From Aphrocallistes beatrix (Eukaryota > Porifera > Hexactinellida > Sceptrulophora > Aphrocallistidae): a stretch of DNA of 64,000 nucleotides. The translations under genes were made by a program, and so were the position numbers. Each line of letters begins with the position of its first letter. The first letter of the stretch is position 1. The DNA lies in NCBI GenBank assembly GCA_963281255.1, contig OY725488.1, forward strand, positions 620,001-684,000. The letters run 5' to 3'. The notes beneath the pieces are model-generated. The model had not been told where the DNA came from and searched no databases. It saw only the letters and a program-made list of their open reading frames with translations. Of the stretch, positions 40,521-53,100 are shown in pieces.

Positions 40521-43500
40521 GTAAGTGATTTATTCCGGTTTCTTTCTTAAAAGAGCATATTTTTATTCAGGTTTATTTTGTTTGTTATATTTAATGGTCT
40601 TTGACAATCGCTGGACAGTAAAAAATATTCCAGAAATAAACAAAAATCTTTTGTGGATAATTAGCGTTTGTTATCTAGTTTCTACTATTATTTAATCTCA
40701 AAAGCATATAAGAAGGGAGCGGGGCAAATCTTGCCGAGACTGTATATATTGAAAATATGTAGAACCAAGGCTGGATTCGGTTAACCGGTTAAGCGGCTAA
40801 CCGCCGTCGATCTCGGTTAACGGTTAAGAAAATCTTAGATCGGCTAGCCGATCTGCTTTATTTTATGAATATTTACACTAATTTCATTGTTTTTCGACAG
40901 AGATTCATGAATATTACTTCTAAAAAATTAATAATACATTATAATTTCTATTTTTAATCATATAGTATATTTCGAGACAACTGAAAATTATCAAATTAAT
41001 AACTAGCAGGTTAAATATTAGTCTAAAAATCCATATTTCAACCAATTAATATTAACCTCCCTAGAGGAAACCAAAATAGCCGAGCCCTAAATTCGGTTAA
41101 CCAACCCCAGCCCTGGTAGAACTTTGATCAGAAATGTGGAATTGTATTAATTAGTATTGAAATTTCACATTCCTGATCAAAGTTCTACATTGGTTTTCTG
41201 ATCAAAATTCTACATATTTTCTGATCAAAATCTAGTCTCAAATCTATGCACATACTTGTATGTTTGTCTAAATAATTGTCAGTTCCTCGCAGCTTTGATT
41301 TCAATAAACAAACCCTCCCAAATATTCTAAATGAATTGCTAGATTATGTAGATTTAGAAAAACTCAGAATGCCTGTTCTAAATTATTAATTCGCTCGAAA
41401 CTACCAGTCCAATTGTGAAAGCCAGGTACTCTAGGTATAGGGACTGGATTGCAGAGACGTGTATGTACTGAGTTCTCAGTTTAAAAAGTGAATTGAAACA
41501 CAATTTCTAAGTACGTATAATAATGTAATGAGTACTATCACTCCTCTTTTATTGGTTTCACAATCTCACATCCTTTTTGTTCATAATAATACCCCCAATC
41601 ATGATTAAACACTTGTAACCCGTCATGCAGTCGAAATGTAATTTTTTGACTAAAATATTTTGTGATTGAAAATTTACATTGATTGTATGCGAATTTGATC
41701 CATCTTGTCTGGTAGGCATTTTCATAATAATATATGAAATATTCTTCAATTATTTCGTCCCCGTTTCTGTTAGGTTCTTTTTAACATCTCGTCACCATAT
41801 TAATTATCATGGCTTGAAATTTAATCAACATATTGTGCAACTAGCTTCTCTGAAAATTAAATATTTTACTAACTCATCAATGAACTTTTAATTACATTTG
41901 AAAACTGATAGGCTTCATTAGAAACATTTTTGATTAGGCAAATTTTGACTATACATATGATTTGGTATGTGTAATAACGTCAATATTCTATGCATATCTA
42001 ATAATAACATTTGTTGGCGATATAAATTTTCTCGAGCCTGATGGGCGGCATATAACGTCATTACATACGTACGATATTAAAAATATTTGCACAGCAAGTT
42101 TTTTAGGATTAGTTCGAGTTTCAGAATCGCAATTTACTTTCATAGTAATTCATATTAATATGTTAAAATGAGGTGTCAATGGTTTTAATGGGGTATTTTA
42201 CTTAGTAGTAAATTTAAAATTTCACATTTAATTAAGGATAGAATTTCTCGATGTACTAACATTTTATCAACATATTTTAAAAATTTCCCATCCCTCCTAC
42301 TTTCTGGAATTGCATTATTGATCTGATGTTGCATTAGGTTAATGTGCATCATATCCAGACATAACAATATTTGATAAAATAAACAGAACATTGTCTCTCA
42401 AACTAAAATAATGTTAGCTGCATCTCTAGTATTTGCAGTGTAACAAGGTGATTGCCTAGTACCTACGAATCACTGTGTGCTTACACTTGATAAAAGTTAA
42501 TTTAAATCTGTATGACTCAACTACTATTAATTAATAATGATCATGTGCGCACTTAACACATAATAAACTGCTGTGATCCATTTCTAGAATTTCCTGCAAG
42601 AAATATCCGCAAACGGTAAAACTGATGTTGAGGTAAGAGAGAACCGATTTGCATAACAATTATTATTAAGCGTTAAATATTGATACAATCTAATACATAT
42701 GGTAAACCGCTTAATTGGGACAAATCTCCAGGAACAGAATAGTTCCGTACATAGAAGCTAATACTAAATTCATCGGTTAATTGGAATTCCGCTTAATTGG
42801 AACAAAATAACTAGCTCCGATGTCTCCCGATTTAGCAGAGTCATCTGTATTAAATATTAACGCTTTTGAATAGGAAGTTCTTATTTTATCTTCTAATATT
42901 GGTTATTTCAGAAATTTTAGGTTGGTTATTTCAGAAATTTTTCAGAAATTTGAGTTTGATAACGAAATATGACAAAACATTTGAATAGTATAAACCGCGA
43001 AGACCTACCTAGATAAGGCTTGGTATTACAGTATTGATGGTATTTTGTCTGTTCACATTTTATGAAATAATTTTTGTTCGAGGTATAATTTCATTCTAGC
43101 CGGGCCTATATTGCCATCATCCAAGTTTTAATCTAACAATTTCTGTAGTAACCTCATCCACTGATTCTCTGCTAAACTGCGACCTAATCCTTGATGGGAC
43201 TTGCTATGAACATTTCACACAACTGAGAAGTTGGACAGATGCTAACTCCAGTTGTGTCAGCTGGGGTGGAGAATTAGTCAGTCTCTACTCACAAACTCTC
43301 ATTAACATTCTTCCCAATCTCTTTAATGCTTCTTCATGGACGTCTGCAAACAATTTCTACTCAAACTTTACATTAAAATGGTTTAATGGTAGCAGAGTGG
43401 AGTTAACGACTGTTAATTTGACAAGCACTGTGTGTGGGTATCTATCTGGGAATGGTGTATTCCAGACTTCTCTTTGTAACATCACTCGTAGTTACATCTG

Positions 43501-46500
43501 CAGCAAACAAGGTGAGTGTTGGATGGTTGTTGCTTCTTAAAGTATCACAAGATTATTGTTCATATTTTGTTGTTATTGCAGTGTTTTTGAGACCTTGTTC
43601 TGCTCCTGGTAACCTATCGGGCGTTGTTGTGAACTCGACGAGTGTGCTGGTATCATGGACACCTCTTCCTGTGTCTGAGCAGAATGGAGCTTTGACGAAT
43701 TACAGACTGACTTACTCTGGAGTGGAGCTGGACAGAGAAGAAGTGATCTTCTTGCTGTCACCTGCTGCCATGTATTACATTGCGACAGAATTAGAAGAAG
43801 GAACTGAATACAGAATTTCGTTAGCAGCATTGACGAGTGCTGGTGCTGGACCAGAAACATCAATAACTGTATCCACATCTGAATCATGTAAGCATATAAT
43901 AATTCGCTATTAATCAATTAACATGCGGCTATTGTCTATTTCTGCAATTTAGTGCCAAGCGGGAATGTACAAGATTTGACATTTGTATCAGTGAAGAGCA
44001 GAGAGTTGATTGTCTCATGGAGACCTCCAGTTGCTATTCTCCAGAACGGCGTGATAACTGAGTACAGGGTAGTGTTGAGCACTGACTCTGAAATGGTGTC
44101 AGACACGAGAACACAATCTCTATGCTACTCCCTATCAGATCTGCATCCTCATGTGAACTATAGTGTGAATGTGTCTGCTGTGAACTCTGTTGGAGAGGGA
44201 CCTTCTCTCTCTATCACTCAACTCACTGAATCAGAAGGTTAGAATTATTATTGTACTATTTTTTTAAAATTCCCAAAGAATTTTTTCAATTCTATCTCAA
44301 TACATTTACTAAGAAATAAGGAATCTAGTTGCTTAGAAGTTTTCATGGGTACCTTGATCGATATTTTTAGATCCAAATTGCAATGTATGCACATGTGAAC
44401 TCCAACGCCTTGATGAAAGCTTTTTTTTGATCGTTCTTGGTACCAGTATAATTTTAATTAATAATTATGAATCTGTCCCTGAAAGTTAATCCTCTTGTGC
44501 TAAGCAGTTTGGATCCTTGCTCGTACGATCATCTCCCTATGATTACAAAAAGCTCTATTATCAAATATGTAAACGTGATCGTTGAATCCGCCCAATTCTT
44601 TGAATTACTTCAAGGAGAACTACCCGTATACCAATTATCTTATCATGCTGTAGGATTTTGAATAAATCTTACAGCATGATAGGGTCATTAGTTTCAATAT
44701 TCTAGTAATACAACGAATTCCATTTTCTGACTCTTAAGATGATTGAATCACATGAAAATGTGTGAAATAATATATGCATTATGTTTGTTCAATAATACAA
44801 GATTGTTGTTTAATGAATCGCATTGAATATTTACATTCAGAAAGGCATATTTGTTTATTACATAATTATTTTCAGTTCCTTCTTCACCTGTTCGTGACCT
44901 AACAACCTCCACAACACAGCTGAATGCTGTATCCATCCTTGTGAGTTGGAGTGTACCAATTCTCAATGATCTGAACGGAGTTCTTCTCAACTACTCTGTC
45001 ACCTACTCCGGCATAGAGATTGACACAGCTACCAGAGTTATCTATCTCAGTAATCCTGGGTTTGGTGATCAATCCATTACACTTACAGAGCTACAGGAGT
45101 ATACGACTTATTCCATTGTTGTGGCTCCTTTCACGATTGTGGGTAAAGGTCCTGATGCTATTGTCACGCAGAGAACTAATGAAGATGGTGAGTATGCACA
45201 CTCTTATACAACACAGCTGACGGAGTAGAATATGTTTATTATTCACTAATTTGATCTGTTTAGTTCCATTTGCTATTCCCACAAACTTCAGAGCTGTTTC
45301 CATTTCTCCTACCATCGTGAGCGTGACCTGGGATCCTCCTCCCATCTACGATCAGAACGGAGTCATTACCAACTACACACTCACCTACAGAGGTGTGGAG
45401 AGAGACACAACTTTGAGAACAATTGTGATACCAGTCCTGAACGGTATCAGCTACATAGAGCCAGAACTGACTGGATTAGAAGAGAATACTAATTACAATT
45501 TTACACTGAGAGCTAACACTATTGTTGGAGATGGTCCTTTTACTACTTCGCAAGTGTTAACCCTTGAAGATGGTATGTGTTCACTTACTTGTACCATAGT
45601 GGAGTCACTAATATTCTGGGTTTAAACTAGGGAATTAGGATATTTCTGTCAATGATAGTATGACCCGGATTGCGATACGTTTGAAAAGTAGGATCGGGAA
45701 AGTTTCGATCCTGAACCTTTCTCATGACCTATCAATGATTCCAGACTAAGTAACTAGTAGTACACATAACGTTTATTTTTTAATTTATTCGTTTATTTTT
45801 TAATTTAAGTTCATAACTAATAACTATTTTTAATGTTAGATCTATTTCAAATCCGCTCTGCAACATCATTGGTTTCTATTTTTTTTGAATGCCTTTTAAG
45901 TTGTTGTGATGCTTCAAAATAAAAAAGACTGAGTTTGGAGGCAACTTTTGATTTTGAAGCGCCATACTTACTATCTTAACAATCATTTTTTAAAAATCGA
46001 AACAAGTATTTTTGTAGAAGAGACCCGGGACGTCTTTTGAGTGGGATATTTTTTGATATAATGAATACCTTTTGGGTTATGTTGCCACCAGAGATTTGAG
46101 GTTGGAAATTTATTCAAAATTTGAAATCAAAGTTATTGAGGCTAGTGGACATTTTAGGTTCACAAAAGCCTCTAAAGGGTGCTTGGTGGGAGTTTGGTAC
46201 AAAACGACAAATCTCAACCTCTTTCCCGTTCGAAAGTGGGTTCCTTTTGCAATTTGTCTATTTTGACCTCTACGCCATAAGTTACCTTCAATTGAGCGTA
46301 GCTGCAATACATGATGCAACTTTGCATCATGTATATGATGAGCCTTGAACTACACAACTTTCAAAGTTAATATTTATAGTTCCTTCTTCACCTGTTCGTG
46401 ACCTAACAACCTCCACAACACAGCTGGATGCCACATCCATCCTTGTGAGTTGGAGGGTACCAATTCTGAATGATCTGAACGGAGTTCTTCTCAACTATTC

Positions 46501-49500
46501 TGTCACCTACTCCGGCATAGAGATTGACACAACTACCAGGGTTATCTATCTCAGTAATCCTGGTTTTGGTGATCAATCCATTACGCTTACAGAGCTACAG
46601 GAGTATACGACTTATTCCATTGTTGTGGCTCCTTTCACGATTGTGGGTAAAGGTCCTGATGCTATTGTCACGCAGAGAACTAATGAAGATGGTGAGTGTG
46701 CACACTCTTATACAACACAGCTGACGGAGTAGAATATGTTTATTATTCACTAATTTAATCTGTTTAGTTCCATTTGCTATTCCCACAAACTTCAGAGCTG
46801 TTTCTATTTCTCCTACCATCGTGAGCGTGACCTGGGATCCTCCTCCCATCTACGATCAGAACGGAGTCATTACCAGCTACACACTCACCTACAGAGGTGT
46901 GGAGAGAGACACAACTTTGAGAACAATTGTGATACCAGTCCTGAACGGTATCAGCTACATAGAGCCAGAACTGACTGAATTAGAAGAGAATACTAATTAC
47001 AATTTTACACTGAGAGCTAACACTATTGTTGGAGATGGTCCTTTTACTACTTCGCAAGTGTTAACTCTTGAAGATGGTGAGTGTTCACTTACTTGTACAT
47101 ATATTAAGAGTTCATCAATGTCCTGGGTTTAAACCGAATACCTCAAAGGTGTAATGATAGTAGTAAATCATTGAAACCACTTTTTAGGCTAAATTATTAC
47201 GAAATTCTGAGGAAATAAACTTAATTTGCATCTTAAAACTTGAGAATGTTCATCTTGTCCAGTTTTTACACTTCTCCATGTTTGTCTAAGAGTTCAATCT
47301 CTAGGACTTTAATAGAAATGACTGTTTTGACATTGTTTCTCGTTTGTGGAGTGGAGATACGGATTAGCGAAATATTTTTCTAACATGTATTTATATTGTA
47401 TCGAATTTGCTCTTAATTTCAATAATCTTCGAATTATTATTGTAATGTCTTGAAATCTCCAAGATTAGTTCTGAAAAACTTCTGATCACCTGACTTTTGT
47501 TACTTATAAGTAAATTTGTATTTACAAGTATCGTTTGCTGATAGATGATTTTTAGATAGAATTGCCAGTATTTTATGTTTATTTCGAAAAGCGTTAATTA
47601 AATGCACAATGCAACTTTGCTGCATCGTGTATATGATGAGCTTTGAACTACACAAGTTAATATTTATAGTTCCTTCTTCACCTGTTCGTGACCTAACAAC
47701 CTCCACAACACAGCAGAATGCCACATCCATCCTTGTGAGTTGGAGAGTACCAATTCTGAATGATCTGAACGGAGTTCTTCTCAACTACTCTGTCACCTAC
47801 TCCGGCATAGAGATTGACACAACTACCAGGGTTATCTATCTCAGTAATCCTGGTTTTGGTGATCAATCCATTACACTTACAGAGCTACAGGAGTATACTA
47901 CTTATTCCATTGTTGTGGCTCCTTTCACGATTGTGGGTAAAGGTCCTGATGCTATTGTCACGCAGAGAACTAATGAAGATGGTGAGTATGCACACTCTTA
48001 TACAACACAGCTGACGGAGTAGAATATGTTTATTATTCACTAATTTGATCTGTTTAGTTCCATTTGCTATTCCCACAAACTTCAGAGCTGTTTCCATTTC
48101 TCCTACCATCGTGAGCGTGACCTGGGATCCTCCTCCCATCTACGATCAGAACGGAGTCATCACCAGCTACACACTCACCTACAGAGGTGTGGAGAGAGAC
48201 ACGGCTTTGGAAACAGTTGTGATACCAGTCCTGAACGGTATCAGCTACATAGAGCCAGAACTGACTGGATTAGAAGAGAATACTAATTACAATTTTACAC
48301 TGAGAGCTAACACTATTGTTGGGGATGGTCCTTTTGCGAATTCGCAAGTGTTAACCCTTGAAGATGGTGAGTGTTCACTTACTTGTACATATATTGAGAG
48401 TTCATCAATGTCCTGGGTTTAAACCGAATACCTCAAAGGTGTAATGATAGTAGTAATCATTGAAACCACTTTTTAGGCTAAATTATTACGAAATTCTGAG
48501 GAAATAAACTTAATTTGCATCTTAAAACTTGAGAATGTTCATCTTGTCCAGTTTTTACACTTCTCCATGTTTGTCTAAGAGTTCAATCTCTAGGACTTTA
48601 ATAGAAAATGACCGTTTTGACATTGTTTCTCGTTTGTGGAGTGGAGATACGGATTAGCGAAATATTTTTCTAACATGTATTTATATTGTATCGAATTTGC
48701 TCTTAATTTCAATAATCTTCGAATTATTATTGTAATGTCTTGAAATCTCCAAGATTAGTTCTGAAAAACTTCTGATCACCTGACTTTTGTTACTTATAAG
48801 TAAAATTTGTATTTACAAGTATCGTTTGCTGATAGATGATTTTAGATAGAATTGCCAGTATTTTATGTTTATTTCGAAAAGCGTTAATTAAATGCACAAT
48901 GCAACTTTGCTACATCGTGTATATGATGAGCTTTGAACTACACAAGTTAATATTTATAGTTCCTTCTTCACCTGTTCGTGACCTAACAACCTCCACAACA
49001 CAGCAGAATGCCACATCCATCCTTGTGAGTTGGAGGGTACCAATTCTGAATGATCTGAACGGAGTTCTTCTCAACTACTCTGTCACCTACTCCGGCATAG
49101 AGATTGACACAGCTACCAGGGTTATCTATCTCAGTAATCCTGGTTTTGGTGATCAATCCATTACGCTTACAGAGCTACAGGAATATACGACTTATTCCAT
49201 TGTTGTGGCTCCTTTCACGATTGTGGGTAAAGGTCCTGATGCTATTGTCACGCAGAGAACTAATGAAGATGGTGAGTATGCATACTCTTATACAACACAG
49301 CTGACGGAGTAGAATATGTTTATTATTCACTAATTTAATCTGTTTAGTTCCATTTGCTATTCCCACAAACTTCAGAGCTGTTTCTATTTCTCCTACCATC
49401 GTGAGCGTGACCTGGGATCCTCCTCCCATCTACGATCAGAACGGAGTCATTACCAGCTACACACTCACCTACAAAGGTGTGGAGAGAGACACGCTTTTGT

Positions 49501-50099
49501 TTACTAAAGTAATAGACGTTGTGGGTGGCATCAGTTATATCGAACCAGAGCTAATTGGATTAGAAGAGCATACAACCTACATACTAACTCTCAGAGCTAA
49601 CACTGTTATTGGAGATGGTCCTACCACTTCTTTGGAGGTGTTAACCCAACAGAATGGTAAGTATTCAAATAGTCTATTTACCATTAGGGTGCAATCATGA
49701 GTTTACACTACGGAGTATATTCAATTTATGATCCAATATAATGTAAAAAGACATTACTAAGATGAGTGTTGGTATCTGCCGGCCGCAATTCCTCTCCTAG
49801 CAATTTGAAAGATGGTGAATTAACATTTCTTGAGAAATGCAGCAGTATGTGTAGCTTTGTAATTATCCTACGATTATCAATATATATATATATATATATA
49901 TATATATCAAGGGATTACTATCTAAGAGCGCGAGACGCTCCTTTAGGCTTCTGATTTTAAGCCCGAAAGTATTCAGGAGCGTGAAAATTTAGAATTTAAC
50001 CCAATTTACCCTATATCATAATGGTATTTATCGATTTAGGCGTATTCAAGTTTATGGGTTTTAGACTAGGAGCGTATCTCTGGAGGGCTGTATAATACC

Positions 50100-50158
<59 letters not shown>

Positions 50159-53100
50159 ATCATCATGACTACGGAGCATTTTGTGGTTTTCTAATTAATA
50201 TGGAATTGCTTAATGAATTGTTTTATCGTTAACCACCAGTTGGTAGGTATGTCAGTATCTGAAATATTTTTCACTCTTTATTTGTAAATTGAGATAAAAA
50301 CGGCCATTTTACTCGAATACATGCAGTTACATTTTATACTGTGTATTTTAATCTTTTACCATCAATTCCTTTAGTTCCAAAAGGTGCACCAAGGTACCTA
50401 TTGCTTGAAGCTGTGAGTAACACGGCTATTACACTAAACTGGACTGTTCCGATCATTGACGATCTAGATGGAAACCTCACTCGCTATGAGGTTGTGTACC
50501 ACGGATTTGTGATTGATACAGAAGAGAGAGTTGAAACGATTGTTACTTCAAGTTTGGAAAACCAAACACTCGTTCTATCTGGTCTGGAAGACTTTACATT
50601 GTATTTCGTATCTGTGAAAGCCGCAACCATCGGATTCGGTCCTGCGATAACTGGTACAGTCCGTACCTTGGAAGCAGGTATGTTTAGTGTTACAATGTGT
50701 GTTTCTGTTATAGAGATATATTATTCATGAATTATGCTGTATAGCACCAACTGGAGTTCCTTCTAACTTCACCAGCTCAGCAGTGACACCACGTACCATC
50801 TACATCACATGGTACGCTCCTCCCTATCCGGACCTCAACGGTCTGCTGACTCGTTACACACTCACCTACCAGGGATCGGAACGAGACACAGAAGAGCGAA
50901 TCGTGAATATCCCAACTGAGGGCCGATCCAACACCTCTCTGACTGTGACAGGTCTGGAAGAGGACACTACCTTCACCATCACAATTCAAGCTCACACCAT
51001 CATAGGAGCTGGTCCTATCACATCGACAACCGTACTCACTCCTGAAGACGGTATGACATTTCTTTATAATTGATAACTGCTATTTCACAACACCCAGCTG
51101 GGGGTCTGGGGATGCTGTAAGCTCCCCAATTGGCCCTCCCGAAAGCTGGCAACATTTGCTTCTAATATTCCCAGATTATTATTAGTAACACTGATCCAGC
51201 AAAGGATAAAATAAATGTGAAAACAAAATTTAGTATATTAAATCCTTACTGGGGGGTAAGTGTACCCCCGTGCCCCCCACCGGCTACGTCCTCGCTGATC
51301 TAACATAATTCTAAATAATATTTATACTAAAAATAGTATTTGTGGATGGAAAGTAATGAAAAGCTGAAACTTTTGTTAACTCCTATCCTAAAATTAGGAA
51401 CAATAATAGATTAATTTTTTATCATTTGGTTACTAATATAAATCATTATTAATATTTCTGTTGCGTTTCTAACTTTTACAATTATATTTATAGTTCCTTC
51501 TTCACCTGTTCGTGACCTAACAACCTCCACAACACAGCTGAATGCCACATCCATCCTTGTGAGTTGGAGGGTACCAATTCTGAATGATCTGAACGGAGTT
51601 CTTCTCAACTACTCTGTCACCTACTCCGGCATAGAGATTGACACAGCTACCAGAGTTATTTATCTCAGTAATCCTGGTTTTGGTGATCAATCCATTACAC
51701 TTACAGAGCTACAGGAGTATACGACCTATTCCATTGTTGTGGCTCCTTTCACGATGGTGGGTAAAGGTCCTGATGCTATTGTCACGCAGAGAACTAATGA
51801 AGATGGTGAGTATGCACACTCTTATACAGCACAGCTGACGGAGTAGAATATGTTTATTATTCACTAATTTAATCTGTTTAGTTCCATTTGCTATTCCCAC
51901 AAACTTCAGAGCTGTTTCCATTTCTCCTACCATCGTGAGCGTGACCTGGGATCCTCCTCCCATCTACGATCAGAACGGAGTCATTACCAGCTACACACTC
52001 ACCTACAGAGGTGTGGAGAGAGACACAGCCTTGGAAACAGTTGTGATACCAGTCCTGAACGGTATCAGCTACATAGAGCCAGAACTGACTGGATTGGAAG
52101 AGAATACTAATTACGTTATTACACTGAGAGCTAACACTATTGTCGGAAATGGTCCTACTACTTCCTTACAAGTGTTAACCAATGAAAATTGTAAGTTTTA
52201 TTTGCATAATAAATGTCTATCGATTCCTTCAGTAACGACCACATTGTAGCATTGCCTAAATATTCATGATTCTTAATGAGATTTGCAAAGCACTCTTTTG
52301 CTTGCACAAATCCTAGAATCTAGATAATGTAAATATTTTAAATGTTTTTGTTTTTAGCTCCGAAAGGTGCACCAAGGTACCTATTGCTTGAAGCTGTGAG
52401 TAACACGGCTATTACACTAAACTGGACTGTTCCGATCATTGACGATCTAGATGGAAACCTCACTCGCTATGAGGTTGTGTACTACGGATTTGTGATTGAT
52501 ACAGAAGAGAGAGTTAAAACGATTGTTACTTCAAGTTTAAATAATCAAACTCTTCTTTTGTCCAATCTGGAAGACTTCACTCTCTACTTCGTATCAGTAA
52601 GAGCCTCTACTATTATAGGCTTCGGTCCTGCAGTATCTGGCACAGTCCGTACCTTGCAAGCAGGTGTGTTCAGAGATTAGTTTATATGATGTTTCGTGTT
52701 CCTGTTAGAAATACATTTGCATATTATGTTATATAGCACCAACTGGAGTTCCTTCTAACCTCACCAGCTCAGCAGTGACACCACGCACCATCTACATCAC
52801 ATGGTACGCTCCTTCCTATCCGGACCTCAACGGTCTGCTGACTCGTTACACACTCACCTACCAGGGATCGGAACGAGACACAGAAGAGCGAATCGTGAAT
52901 ATCCCAACTGAGGGCCGATCCAACACCTCTCTGACTGTGACAGATCTGGAAGAGGACACTACCTTCAACATCACAATTCAAGCTCACACCATCATAGGAG
53001 CTGGTCCTATCACATCGACAACCGTACTCACTCCTGAAGACGGTAAACTAAATATACATTTTTATTAATTTCAGAATTCTGTACAAGTATAAACGACATC

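Larger units (their letters stand above)
40521..43148. other. First intron of receptor C
   Basis: 2.6 kb. Contains a hAT-type MITE (40766-41115), a 72-bp palindromic sequence (41116-41187) and a pogo-like remnant (about 42701-42851). Short open frames at 41558-42391 have no coding features. Homology to the A/B first introns begins only ~15 bp before the CTLD exon. Confidence 0.65.

Noticed and set aside
45091..45345. Repeated 84-codon minus-strand frame over the S-T exon junctions in gene C
   Set aside because: It spans two exons and an intron of the sense gene, and its conservation follows from tandem duplication.
46072..46348. Overlapping open frames on both strands in a gene C intron
   Set aside because: No splice-compatible context and no recognisable protein; probably an old repeat.
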